This document shows positions 1 through 6,762 of a stretch of 19,406 nt of DNA, piece by piece. The notes beneath the pieces are model-generated. The model searched no databases and was not told the DNA's origin. It saw only the letters and a list, made by a program, of their open reading frames with translations. This DNA comes from Chloroflexota bacterium. GTDB taxonomy: Bacteria; Chloroflexota; Limnocylindria; Limnocylindrales; CSP1-4. The translations under genes were made by a program, and so were the position numbers. The stretch is from the NCBI GenBank assembly GCA_016875645.1, contig VGPE01000023.1, positions 1-19,406 of the forward strand, given 5' to 3'. Numbering within the stretch: the first letter of the stretch is position 1; each line of letters begins with the position of its first letter.

Positions 1-172
1 GGTCATCTTCCCCGACTTCATCGGCCATACCGTGGCCGTCTACAACGGCAAGAAGCACATCCCGGTCTACGTGTCCGAGAACATGGTCGGCCATCGGCTC
101 GGCGAGTTCTCGCCGACCCGCAACTACCGCGGGCACGGCAAGCACACCGAGCGCTCGACGTCGCTCAAGTAG
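1..172 (+). CDS. rpsS: Ribosomal protein S19, C-terminal part (5' truncated)
   Basis: The frame starting at base 2 is open from the window edge to TAG at 170-172 and gives the last 56 residues of small-subunit protein S19. The conserved S19 core is visible: IFPDFIGHTVAVYNGKKHIP, then VYVSENMVGHRLGEFSPTR and a basic tail with HGKHTER. S19 sits in the 30S head with S13 and contacts 16S rRNA. The missing N-terminus (about 35 residues) lies upstream of the window. Its position before rplV matches the usual S10 operon order. The end of the gene carries an AGGAG (171-175) that overlaps the stop codon and can serve rplV. Confidence 0.97.
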   Translation, partial: VIFPDFIGHTVAVYNGKKHIPVYVSENMVGHRLGEFSPTRNYRGHGKHTERSTSLK

Positions 173-185
173 GAGCAGGGATACC

Positions 186-524
186 GTGCGCGTTTCAGCG
201 ACCGCCAAGTACCTCCGCGGCTCCACCCGCAAAGCCCGCCTCGTCACGGAGGCCATCCGGGGCAAGCGGGTGGAGGAGGCCGCTGCCCTCCTGCGGTTCA
301 TGCCGCAGCACGCCGCAAAGGACGTCGCCCGCGTGCTCAAGAGCGCCACGGCCAACGCCGAGAACAACCACAACCTGTCGGCCGAGGACCTGGTCGTCGC
401 CGATGCCCAGGCCATGGAGGGCCCGTCGATCAAGCGCTGGCGACCGCGCGCACAGGGTCGGGCGTTCCCCATCCACAAGCCGATGACCCACATCACCATC
501 GTGGTCCAGGACCGGGAGACTTAG
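186..524 (+). CDS. rplV: Ribosomal protein L22
   Basis: This gene encodes 112 residues, the usual size for L22, which binds 23S rRNA and reaches into the wall of the nascent peptide tunnel. Recognisable segments are KYLRGSTRKARLV near the N-terminus, SATANAENNHNL in the middle, and the basic hairpin region GPSIKRWRPRAQGRAFPIHK followed by a C-terminal THITIVV strand. The chosen start is GTG at 186, ten bases after AGGAG at 171-175; no better in-frame start is nearby. It lies 13 nt after rpsS and only 2 nt before rpsC, so the three are surely co-transcribed. Confidence 0.97.
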   Translation: MRVSATAKYLRGSTRKARLVTEAIRGKRVEEAAALLRFMPQHAAKDVARVLKSATANAENNHNLSAEDLVVADAQAMEGPSIKRWRPRAQGRAFPIHKPMTHITIVVQDRET

Positions 525-526
525 GC

Positions 527-1213
527 ATGGGACACAAGGTCCATCCGTACGGCTTCCGCCTGGGTGTCTCGCGCACCTGGACCGCGAAGTGGTACGCCGA
601 CAAGGACTACACGAGCCTCCTCAAAGAGGACATCGCCGTCCGCCAGCTCGTCACGCGGCGCCTTGCGAACGCGAGCGTCAGCCAGGTGGAGATCGAGCGC
701 GGCATCAACCACGTCACCGTGACGGTGCACACGGCCAAGCCGGGCATCGTGATCGGCAAGGGCGGGGCGAACGTCGAGGTGCTGCGCCAGCAGATCGGCG
801 CTCTGAGCAACCGCAAGGTGAAGCTGGAGATCAAGGAGATCCGCCAGCCCGAGCTCGAAGCGTACCTCGTGGCGATGAACATCGCCCAGCAGCTGACGCG
901 GCGCATCGCGTTTCGAAAGGCCATGAAGCAGGCGATCCAGCGGACCATGAAGGCCGGCGCAAAGGGCGTGAAGGTCCAGGTCTCAGGCCGCCTCGGAGGC
1001 TCCGAGATGGCGCGCCGCGAGTGGGATCGCGAGGGTCGCATCCCGCTCGGCACCCTGCGAGCGGACATCAGTTACGGCCAGATCCACGCGCACACCACGT
1101 ACGGTCGGATCGGCGTCAAGGTCTGGGTCTACCGCGGTGAGGTCGCCCCCGATCGGCGACCCCGTGACGTGGCCAGTGCGCCGGTGCAGCCCACCGTGGC
1201 GCAGGGGGTCTGA
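527..1213 (+). CDS. rpsC: Ribosomal protein S3
   Basis: This gene encodes 228 residues, normal for S3. The N-terminus GHKVHPYGFRLG is the family signature, and the type-II KH domain carries its GxxG loop as GKGG at residues 77-80 (KPGIVIGKGGANVEVLR). The C-terminal S3 domain includes GRLGGSEMARREW and GRIPLGTLRADISYG. S3 lines the mRNA entry tunnel of the 30S subunit and takes part in mRNA unwinding. The ATG at 527 is 2 nt after the rplV stop; the GGGAGACTTAGGC stretch just upstream can act as ribosome binding site. The last 20 or so residues (after WVYRGEV) are a variable Pro/Ala/Val-rich tail. Confidence 0.97.
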   Translation: MGHKVHPYGFRLGVSRTWTAKWYADKDYTSLLKEDIAVRQLVTRRLANASVSQVEIERGINHVTVTVHTAKPGIVIGKGGANVEVLRQQIGALSNRKVKLEIKEIRQPELEAYLVAMNIAQQLTRRIAFRKAMKQAIQRTMKAGAKGVKVQVSGRLGGSEMARREWDREGRIPLGTLRADISYGQIHAHTTYGRIGVKVWVYRGEVAPDRRPRDVASAPVQPTVAQGV

Positions 1214-1216
1214 CCG

Positions 1217-1657
1217 ATGTTGATGCCGCGACGCGTCAAGCACCGCAAGGTGATGCGCGGACGCATGTCCGGCCTGGCCAAGGGCGGCCACACCGTCGCC
1301 TTCGGGGACTTCGGCCTTGCCACCCTTGAGCCGGCCTGGATCACCAGCCGCCAGATCGAGGCCGCCCGGCGTGCCATGACCCGCTCGGTCAAGCGCGGCG
1401 GCAAGATCTGGATCCGCATCTTCCCCGACAAGCCGGCCACCAAGAAGCCGGCCGAGACCCGGATGGGTTCCGGCAAGGGCGCGCCCGACCACTGGGTTGC
1501 GGTCGTCAAGCCCGGCCGGATCCTGTTCGAGATGGCCGGCGTCGAGACCGCGGACGCGGTCGAGGCGATGCGCCTGGCCAGCCACAAGCTGCCGGTTGCA
1601 ACCCGGGTCGTCACCCGCGAGCACGTCACGGAGGGCTCGGGCGATGGACATCGATAG
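1217..1657 (+). CDS. rplP: Ribosomal protein L16
   Basis: This gene encodes 146 residues, close to the usual L16 length of 137-145. The start MLMPRRVKHRKVMRGRM, the central FGDFGLATLEPAWITSRQIE and AARRAMTR blocks, and KPATKKPAETRMGSGKGAP are diagnostic. L16 organises the aminoacyl-tRNA site near the peptidyl transferase centre. The start could also be the second Met at 1223 (MPRR), which is equally common in the family. The 3' end overlaps rpmC by 14 nt in a different frame, which suggests translational coupling. Confidence 0.96.
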   Translation: MLMPRRVKHRKVMRGRMSGLAKGGHTVAFGDFGLATLEPAWITSRQIEAARRAMTRSVKRGGKIWIRIFPDKPATKKPAETRMGSGKGAPDHWVAVVKPGRILFEMAGVETADAVEAMRLASHKLPVATRVVTREHVTEGSGDGHR

Positions 1658-1865
1658 CGCACGCCTGTTGACCGACGTTGAGCTCGAAGAGCAGCTCCGG
1701 CTCGCAAAGCAGGAGCTCTGGCAGGCCCGCTTCCAGCTCTCGACCCGTCAACTCAAGGACTACAGCTCGATCCCGCAGACCCGTCGGACGATCGCGCGGC
1801 TGCTGACCGTTCAGTACGAGCGACGCAACCGGGCGCGAGACGACGCGTCGCGTGCGAGCGCGTGA
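1644..1865 (+). CDS. rpmC: Ribosomal protein L29
   Basis: This gene encodes 73 residues; L29 is usually 60-75 residues of two antiparallel helices at the tunnel exit. The protein begins MDIDSARLLTDVELEEQL and contains KQELWQARFQLSTRQLKD, matching the conserved L29 core KxELFxLRFQxATGQL, followed by a second helix (RRTIARLLTVQYERR). The ATG at 1644 gives a family-length protein; the same frame is open further upstream to 1497, but that part overlaps rplP and has no L29 similarity. The start is preceded by GAGGGC. The stop TGA (1863-1865) abuts the rpsQ translation signals. Confidence 0.95.
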   Translation: MDIDSARLLTDVELEEQLRLAKQELWQARFQLSTRQLKDYSSIPQTRRTIARLLTVQYERRNRARDDASRASA

Positions 1866-1876
1866 GGAACCCCGAA

Positions 1877-2296
1877 ATGATCCCAGCAACCCCGGCGATC
1901 GGCCGCCCGGGCGGCAAGCGCAAGACCATGGTCGGGCGCGTCGTGAGCGACAAGATGGACAAGACGATCGTCGTGTCCATCGAGCGCCTCCAGCGCCATC
2001 CGCTCTACAAGCGGGTCATTCGCCTGACCACGAAGTTCAAGGCCCATGACGAGGCCAACGAGGCGCGCATCGGCGACACGGTGCTGATCGAGGAATCGCG
2101 GCCGCTTTCGGCGACCAAGCGCTGGCGCCTGGTCGAGGTGGTCTCGCGCGCCGGCGAGATGGCCGCGGCCACGGGTCCGGTGGACGCCGAGGAAGAGGCC
2201 ACGTCCGAGGCCATCCGTGGTGCCGCGCATCCGGGCCGGACCCGGCGCGCTGAAGGCGAGGGCGGTGCTGACGCGGCGGATGGGGGTGCTGCGTGA
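1877..2296 (+). CDS. rpsQ: Ribosomal protein S17 with long C-terminal tail
   Basis: S17 is a primary 16S rRNA binder with an OB fold. The core is clear: VGRVVSDKMDKTIVVSIER, HPLYKRVIR, KFKAHDE, GDTVLIEESRPLSATKRWRL. I chose ATG 1877 because AGGAA (1865-1869) lies 7 nt upstream; an in-frame GTG at 1862 would add five residues and overlap the rpmC stop. From 1877 the protein has 139 residues against about 80-90 for typical S17. It has a 17-residue N-terminal lead, and residues of about 93-139 form an Ala/Glu/Gly-rich tail of low complexity. The tail runs to a 4-nt GTGA overlap with rplN. The ribosomal core is intact, so the protein should be functional. Confidence 0.94.
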   Translation: MIPATPAIGRPGGKRKTMVGRVVSDKMDKTIVVSIERLQRHPLYKRVIRLTTKFKAHDEANEARIGDTVLIEESRPLSATKRWRLVEVVSRAGEMAAATGPVDAEEEATSEAIRGAAHPGRTRRAEGEGGADAADGGAA

Positions 2297-2661
2297 TCCA
2301 GCAGCAGACCCGCCTCAAGGTCGCGGACAACACGGGTGCCCGGACGATCTCGGTCATCCGCATCATGGGCCGCTCGCAGAAGACGACGGCTGCGGTGGGT
2401 GACGTGATCATCGCCAGCGTCAAGCAGGCCATCCCCAACGCCGCCGTCAAGAAGGGCGACGTCGTGCGCGCCGTGGTGGTGCGGACCGCCAAGGAGTACG
2501 GGCGTCCGGACGGCAGCTACATCCGGTTCGACGAGAACGCGGCCGTGCTGATCAATAACCAGGGCAACCCGCGCGGGACCCGGATCTTCGGCCCGGTGGC
2601 GCGGGAACTCCGCGACCGCAACTACATGAAGATCGTCTCGCTCGCGCCGGAGGTGCTGTGA
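2293..2661 (+). CDS. rplN: Ribosomal protein L14
   Basis: This gene encodes 122 residues, the standard L14 length. The N-terminus MIQQQTRLKVADNTGAR is diagnostic, with the later FDENAAVLINNQGNPRGTRI and FGPVARELRD blocks. L14 lies at the subunit interface and contacts 16S helix 14 through bridge B8. The start is GTG 2293, overlapping the rpsQ stop in a GTGA arrangement, so translation is probably coupled. The end carries GGAGG (2649-2653), which serves rplX. Confidence 0.97.
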   Translation: MIQQQTRLKVADNTGARTISVIRIMGRSQKTTAAVGDVIIASVKQAIPNAAVKKGDVVRAVVVRTAKEYGRPDGSYIRFDENAAVLINNQGNPRGTRIFGPVARELRDRNYMKIVSLAPEVL

Positions 2662-3104
2662 TGGCCCGCGGCGTGACCGTCTCGCTCCCGACCCGCGTGC
2701 CCGACATCCGCAAGGGCGACACGGTCCTGGTCCTCACCGGCCGCGATGCCGGCAAGCGGGGCGTCGTGGACCGCGTGATGCGCCGGCGGCCCACCCCGTA
2801 TGGCCGCGGTCCGCGGCTGCGCCCCGATGCTGCACCGCTGTCAGACGCGGCGGTCGTGATCGAAGGCATCAACATGGCCAAGCGCCATACCAAGCCGCGC
2901 CCGCGCGCAAACCAGAGCGATCGCGTCCCGCAGATCCAGCAGGGGGGCATCCTCGACATCGCCCTCCCGCTCTCGCTGAGCAAGGTGATGCTGATCTGCC
3001 CGCGCTGCGATCAGCCGACCCGCGCCCGCCACCAGGCGGCCGCTGACGGCGCCAGTGTGCGCGTCTGCCGCAACTGCGGCGAACCGATCGAGGCCCGAGT
3101 TTGA
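2661..3104 (+). CDS. rplX: Ribosomal protein L24, zinc type, with an internal insertion
   Basis: L24 is an assembly-initiating 23S rRNA binder with a KOW motif. Here the KOW part reads IRKGDTVLVLTGRDAGKRGVV, followed by VIEGINMAKRHTKP. The C-terminal zinc ribbon has CPRC (residues 113-116) and CRNC (136-139). The protein is 147 residues, longer than the usual 100-110. Part of the excess is a basic, Pro/Arg-rich insertion between the KOW motif and the VEGIN strand (roughly residues 40-60). I chose ATG 2661, 7 nt after GGAGG; GTG 2658 would add one Met and overlap rplN by 4 nt. The gene ends in a 4-nt TTGA overlap with rplE. Confidence 0.94.
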   Translation: MARGVTVSLPTRVPDIRKGDTVLVLTGRDAGKRGVVDRVMRRRPTPYGRGPRLRPDAAPLSDAAVVIEGINMAKRHTKPRPRANQSDRVPQIQQGGILDIALPLSLSKVMLICPRCDQPTRARHQAAADGASVRVCRNCGEPIEARV

Positions 3105-3640
3105 ACCGCCTGCACGAGCGGTACGGCAAGGAAGTTGCGCCTGCCCTCACCCGCCAGTTCGAGTATCGCAACCCGATGCAGGTGCCACGTCTCGAGAAGA
3201 TCGTGGTCAACATTGGCCTCGGTGAGGCGCTCACGAACGCCAAGGCGATCGACGCCGCGACGGGCGACCTCGCCCTCATCACCGGCCAGAAGCCCATCGT
3301 GACCCGCGCCCGTCGCTCGATTGCCCAGTTCCGGCTGCGGACGGACAACCCGATCGGCGCCAAGGTCACCCTCCGAGGCGAGCGGATGTGGGATTTCCTG
3401 GAGCGCCTCACGACCGTGGCCCTGCCCCGCATCCGCGACTTCCGCGGCGTGTCCGGCAAGTCATTCGACGGCCGCGGCAACTACTCGCTGGGACTGCGCG
3501 AGCAGCTCGCGTTCCCGGAAATCGATTACGACAAGGTGGACCGTCTCCGCGGGCTGGAGATCAGCATCGTGACGACGGCGAAGACCGACGAGGAGTCGAA
3601 GCGTCTGCTCGAACTCCTCGGCATGCCCTTCGCTGGGTAG
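3101..3640 (+). CDS. rplE: Ribosomal protein L5
   Basis: This gene encodes 179 residues, the normal L5 length. Diagnostic blocks are NPMQVPRLEKIVVNIGLGEA, the TGQKPIVTRARRSIAQFRLR segment, GAKVTLRGERMWDFLERL, and the C-terminal FPEIDYDKV and LEISIVTTAKTDEE. L5 binds 5S rRNA in the central protuberance and contacts the P-site tRNA. The start is TTG 3101, overlapping the rplX stop (TTGA); this rare start probably depends on coupling with rplX translation. The rpsZ gene follows after 7 nt. Confidence 0.97.
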   Translation: MNRLHERYGKEVAPALTRQFEYRNPMQVPRLEKIVVNIGLGEALTNAKAIDAATGDLALITGQKPIVTRARRSIAQFRLRTDNPIGAKVTLRGERMWDFLERLTTVALPRIRDFRGVSGKSFDGRGNYSLGLREQLAFPEIDYDKVDRLRGLEISIVTTAKTDEESKRLLELLGMPFAG

Positions 3641-3647
3641 GAGTTCC

Positions 3648-3833
3648 ATGGCCAAGAAGTCGCTGATCGCCAAGGCGAAACGGACCCCGAAGTTCCCGGT
3701 CCGCGGCTACCACCGCTGTTTCGTCTGCGGTCGTCCGCGGGCGTACATGCGCCGGTTCGCGCTGTGCCGCATCTGCTTCCGCGAGCGAGCGCTCCTGGGC
3801 GAGCTGCCTGGCATCACGAAGTCGAGTTGGTAG
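3648..3833 (+). CDS. rpsZ: Ribosomal protein S14, zinc-ribbon type
   Basis: This gene encodes 61 residues, the length of the short zinc-binding (type Z) S14 as opposed to the zinc-free form of about 100 residues. The zinc ligands are C24, C27, C40 and C43 (RCFVCGRP and LCRICFRE). The N-terminus AKKSLIAKAKRTPKF and the end LPGITKSSW are family hallmarks. S14 joins the 30S head late in assembly. ATG 3648 is preceded by TAGGAG, which overlaps the rplE stop. The short type is common in Bacillota, Actinomycetota and Chloroflexota and supports the Gram-positive-like affiliation. Confidence 0.97.
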   Translation: MAKKSLIAKAKRTPKFPVRGYHRCFVCGRPRAYMRRFALCRICFRERALLGELPGITKSSW

Positions 3834-3840
3834 GCCTCGA

Positions 3841-4239
3841 ATGAACGTCTCTGATCCCATCGCGGACATGCTCACCCGGATCCGCAATGCGTCCCGGGCG
3901 CGCCACCTCGAGGTGGTCGTCCCGGCGTCCCGCACCAAGCGCGAGATCGCTCGGATCCTGCGCGACGAAGGCTTCATCGCCGACGTGAGCGAGGAACAGG
4001 CCGGACCTGCGCAGCTGCTGCGCCTGCAGCTCAAGTACGTTGACGGCAAGGCGCCGGTCGTGTCCGGGCTCAAGCGCATCAGCAAGCCGGGCCTTCGCGT
4101 CTACGCCCGCAAGACCGAGATCCCGCGCGTGCTGGGCGGCCTCGGAATCGTCATCATCAGCACCAGCCATGGCATCATGACGGGCTCGCAGGCCAACAAG
4201 GCCCAGCTCGGTGGTGAAGTCCTGGCGTACGTCTGGTAG
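3841..4239 (+). CDS. rpsH: Ribosomal protein S8
   Basis: This gene encodes 132 residues, typical for S8. The start NVSDPIADMLTRIRNASRA and the C-terminal GLGIVIISTSHGIMTGSQA followed by GGEVLAYVW are signatures. S8 binds helix 21 of 16S rRNA and in Escherichia coli represses the spc operon at the L5 region. No obvious helix-21 mimic was identified here by eye, so the regulatory role is not asserted. ATG 3841 lies 7 nt after the rpsZ stop; the gene ends 5 nt before rplF. Confidence 0.97.
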   Translation: MNVSDPIADMLTRIRNASRARHLEVVVPASRTKREIARILRDEGFIADVSEEQAGPAQLLRLQLKYVDGKAPVVSGLKRISKPGLRVYARKTEIPRVLGGLGIVIISTSHGIMTGSQANKAQLGGEVLAYVW

Positions 4240-4244
4240 GCGGC

Positions 4245-4796
4245 ATGTCACGCATCGGTCGTCTGCCCATCCCGGTTCCGTCGGGCGTCAACGTGAAGAT
4301 CGACGGCCCGGCCATCACCGTGTCGGGGCCCCGGGGCACCCTCAGCCGCCAGCTGCACCCGGAGATCCTCGTTGCCCAGGAGGATGGCACGCTGTTCGTC
4401 CGCCGGCCCGATGAGGACAAGCTCCACCGCGAGCTCCACGGCCTGACGCGGACGCTCGTGGCCAACATGGTCGAGGGCGTCACGAACGGCTATCGCAAGG
4501 GCATCGAGATCACCGGCGTCGGCTACCGGGCCGTCAAGGTCGGCAACAAGCTCCAGCTCAACCTCGGGTACAGCCACCCGATCGAGATCGAGCCGCCGGC
4601 CGGCATCAGTTTCGAAGTGGAGAACCCCACGCGCCTCGCGGTCGTGGGGATCGACAAGGAACTGGTCGGACAGGTCGCGGCCCGCGTCAGGGCCACCCGA
4701 AAGCCCGAGCCCTACAAGGGCAAGGGCGTCCGATATGCCGGCGAGAAGATCCGTCGCAAGGCGGGCAAGGCCGGCAAGATCGGCGGCAAGAAGTAG
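4245..4796 (+). CDS. rplF: Ribosomal protein L6
   Basis: This gene encodes 183 residues, standard for L6, which has two tandem related domains. Domain 1 starts SRIGRLPIPVPSGV and includes ITVSGPRGTLSR. Domain 2 includes GVGYRAVKVGNKLQLNLGYS and the diagnostic EPYKGKGVRYAGEKIRRKAGK near the end. L6 sits by the sarcin-ricin loop and supports translation-factor binding. The ATG at 4245 is 5 nt after the rpsH stop with only a weak purine-rich upstream site (AGGCGG), so translation may depend on the ribosomes from rpsH. Confidence 0.97.
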   Translation: MSRIGRLPIPVPSGVNVKIDGPAITVSGPRGTLSRQLHPEILVAQEDGTLFVRRPDEDKLHRELHGLTRTLVANMVEGVTNGYRKGIEITGVGYRAVKVGNKLQLNLGYSHPIEIEPPAGISFEVENPTRLAVVGIDKELVGQVAARVRATRKPEPYKGKGVRYAGEKIRRKAGKAGKIGGKK

Positions 4797-4812
4797 GCGA
4801 GGGAACAGGTTC

Positions 4813-5175
4813 ATGACCAGGGTCGCCAGCCGTTCGGAGTCGCGTGAAAAGCGGCACCAGCGGATCCGCCTCGATCTGGCGGGGACCTCGGATCGGCCGC
4901 GCCTCGCGGTCTTCCGGAGCAATCGACACATCTACGCGCAGGTCATCGACGACTCGAGCGGTCGCACGCTTGCGGCCGCCTCGACCGGCGAATCCGAGCT
5001 GCGCGGAGGCACGCAGACCAAGACCGAGGAGGCCAGGGTCGTCGGCCGTCTCGTCGCCGAGCGCGCGAAGAGCGCCGGCGTCGAGCGGGTCGTCTTCGAT
5101 CGGGCCGGGTTCCGGTACCACGGGCGGGTCAAGTCGCTGGCCGACGCCGCCCGAGAGGCCGGCCTCGATTTCTGA
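4813..5175 (+). CDS. rplR: Ribosomal protein L18
   Basis: L18 binds 5S rRNA together with L5. From ATG 4813 the product has 120 residues, the typical length, with KRHQRIRLDLAGTSDRPRL, the conserved VFRSNRHIYAQVIDD, and the C-terminal VVFDRAGFRYHGRVKSLAD and AREAGLDF. The frame is open back to 4735, but that stretch overlaps rplF and encodes Arg/Ala-rich sequence with no L18 similarity; a GAGGGA at about 4799-4804 supports the internal ATG. It is 16 nt after rplF and 15 nt before rpsE. Confidence 0.95.
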   Translation: MTRVASRSESREKRHQRIRLDLAGTSDRPRLAVFRSNRHIYAQVIDDSSGRTLAAASTGESELRGGTQTKTEEARVVGRLVAERAKSAGVERVVFDRAGFRYHGRVKSLADAAREAGLDF

Positions 5176-5190
5176 TCGAAGGAGCAGACG

Positions 5191-5775
5191 TTGGCCAGGA
5201 TCGATCCGAACAAGCTGACGCTCGAAGAGCGCGTCGTCCAGATCAACCGCGTGGCGAAGGTGGTCAGCGGCGGCCGCCGCTTCAGCTTCAGCGCGATCGT
5301 CGTCGTCGGCGACGGCGCCGGCCATGTCGGCGCGGGGCTGGGCAAGGCGGGCGAGGTGCCGGAGGCGATCCGCAAGGGCGTCGAAGACGCCAAGAAGCAT
5401 CTGATCCGCATCCCGATGGTGGGGACGACGATCCCGCATCGGGTGGACCAGGAGTTCTCGTCCTCGAAGGTGATGCTCAAGCCCGCGTCGCAGGGCACCG
5501 GCGTCATCGCGGGTGGCTCGGTCCGCGCCGTGGTCGAGGCGGCCGGCATCCGCGACATCCTGGCCAAGATCCAGGGCTCGACGAATCCGGTCAACGTGAC
5601 CAGGGCGACCATCGAGGCGCTGCGCAGCCTGCACTCCGCCGAGGAGCTGAGTGCGCGGCGCGGTGTGAAGGTCCGCTCCTTCATCTCGGGGCAGTCGGGC
5701 GAGGTCCCGCCGCCCCCGGTCCGGATCGCGCCGCCGACCGACAGCCGGCGGGGGGAGGGCGGTCGTGGCCGGTAG
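5191..5775 (+). CDS. rpsE: Ribosomal protein S5
   Basis: This gene encodes 194 residues with the S5 N-terminal double-stranded RNA-binding-like domain (EERVVQINRVAKVVSGGRRF, then VVVGDGAGHVGAGLGKAGEV) and the C-terminal domain (GTGVIAGGSVRAVVEAAGI, KIQGSTNPVNVTRAT). S5 lies at the mRNA entry site and affects decoding fidelity. The start is TTG 5191, supported by a strong AAGGAG at 5179-5184 six bases upstream. The last 30 or so residues are Pro/Arg/Gly-rich (PPPPVRIAPP then a basic end), longer than in many homologues. The 3' end overlaps rpmD by 11 nt. Confidence 0.97.
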   Translation: MARIDPNKLTLEERVVQINRVAKVVSGGRRFSFSAIVVVGDGAGHVGAGLGKAGEVPEAIRKGVEDAKKHLIRIPMVGTTIPHRVDQEFSSSKVMLKPASQGTGVIAGGSVRAVVEAAGIRDILAKIQGSTNPVNVTRATIEALRSLHSAEELSARRGVKVRSFISGQSGEVPPPPVRIAPPTDSRRGEGGRGR

Positions 5776-6055
5776 GCTTCGGGTGACCCAGGTCAAGAGC
5801 ACCATCAGCCACATCGCCCGCAATCGGGCGACGGTCCGCGCCCTCGGCCTGCATCGCATCGGCGATGTGAGCGTCGTGACTGACAACGAGGCCACCCGCG
5901 GCATGGTTCGCCAGGTGCGCTTCCTGGTGGAGGTCGAGGAGATCGCGGACAAGGGCGCCACCGACACGGCTGCCTCCGAGCCATCCGCCGGGCCGTCCGC
6001 CGAGCCGGGCAGCGCGCGGCGTCGCTCCGGCGGACGCCCGAAGGAGAACGCATGA
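5765..6055 (+). CDS. rpmD: Ribosomal protein L30 with C-terminal tail
   Basis: The first 60 residues are a complete L30: RLRVTQVKSTISHIARNRAT, then LGLHRIGDVSVV and TRGMVRQVRFLVEVEE. L30 is a small 23S rRNA-binding protein. Residues 61-96 are a Ser/Ala/Pro/Glu then Arg/Gly-rich extension not found in the usual 58-62 residue protein. The GTG start at 5765 lies inside the end of rpsE (11-nt overlap), and the tail runs to an ATGA overlap with rplO. An AAGGAG (6041-6046) for rplO is embedded in the tail codons. The tail could be a lineage-specific addition; the ribosomal core looks intact. Confidence 0.94.
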   Translation: MAGRLRVTQVKSTISHIARNRATVRALGLHRIGDVSVVTDNEATRGMVRQVRFLVEVEEIADKGATDTAASEPSAGPSAEPGSARRRSGGRPKENA

Positions 6056-6759
6056 AGCTGCACGATCTGCGGCCGAATCCCGGCGCCCACACGCCCAAGA
6101 CGCGCGTTGGCCGCGGGATCGCCGCCGGCAAGGGCAAGACTGCCGGCCGCGGCACCAAGGGCCAGAAAGCACGGGCGGGCGGCTCGATTCCGCCCTGGTT
6201 CGAAGGCGGCCAGACCCCGCTGCACATCCGGATCCCCAAGCTGCGCGGCTTCCGCAACCGCGGCAAGATCGTCTACGAGGTCGTGAACCTCGGGGCGATC
6301 AATCGGCTCATCGAACTCGGCGAGCTTGCAGCCGGCGACCTCGCCGGTCCGGCGAGCAAGGCCGGCCGCCGGGCACCGATCACGGTCAACCAGGAGATCC
6401 TGCGTGCCGCGGGCCTGGTGAGCACGCTGAGCAGACCGCTCAAGGTGCTGGGCCACGGAGACGTCTCGGCGCCCCTGTTCGTCGTGGCCGACGCGTTCAG
6501 CAAGAGCGCGATCGACAAGATCCAGGCCGCCGGTGGCACGGCGCAGACGCTCGAGGTACCCACCTCGTCGATGGCTGCGCTGATGGGAGCGACCGAGGCA
6601 GCGCCACCGCCGGCCGCGACGGCGGCGAGCGAGCCGGTCGCTGCGGCGGCGGCTGAATCGTCTGGCGACGCCGAAGCCTCCGAGGTGGCACCCGCCCGAC
6701 CTCCTCGTCGCCCGCGCTCGAAGGGAGCCTCGTCCGAGGCCGACGGCGGGGCGGCATAG
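6052..6759 (+). CDS. rplO: Ribosomal protein L15 with long C-terminal tail
   Basis: Residues 1-170 form a normal L15: LHDLRPNPGAHTPKTRVGRG, the basic GKGKTAGRGTKGQKARAG loop, FEGGQTPLHIRIPKLRGF, and the C-terminal KVLGHGD and FSKSAIDKIQAAGG elements. L15 is a late-assembly 50S protein that penetrates the rRNA core. The full protein is 235 residues because residues of about 171-235 form an Ala/Pro/Glu-rich then Arg/Pro-rich low-complexity tail; typical L15 is about 145-150. ATG 6052 has an ideal AAGGAG (6041-6046) 5 nt upstream and overlaps the rpmD stop by 4 nt. The coding of the tail also covers the secY initiation region. Confidence 0.96.
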   Translation: MKLHDLRPNPGAHTPKTRVGRGIAAGKGKTAGRGTKGQKARAGGSIPPWFEGGQTPLHIRIPKLRGFRNRGKIVYEVVNLGAINRLIELGELAAGDLAGPASKAGRRAPITVNQEILRAAGLVSTLSRPLKVLGHGDVSAPLFVVADAFSKSAIDKIQAAGGTAQTLEVPTSSMAALMGATEAAPPPAATAASEPVAAAAAESSGDAEASEVAPARPPRRPRSKGASSEADGGAA

Positions 6760-6762
6760 ACC

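Noticed and set aside
589..1140. A 183-codon alternative frame inside rpsC
   Set aside because: It overlaps the S3 gene entirely and encodes a low-complexity Arg/Ala/Gly/Pro product without family similarity.
1862..1876. GTG 1862 as the rpsQ start
   Set aside because: It is in frame and possible, but ATG 1877 has a well-spaced AGGAA upstream; the difference is five residues outside the S17 core.
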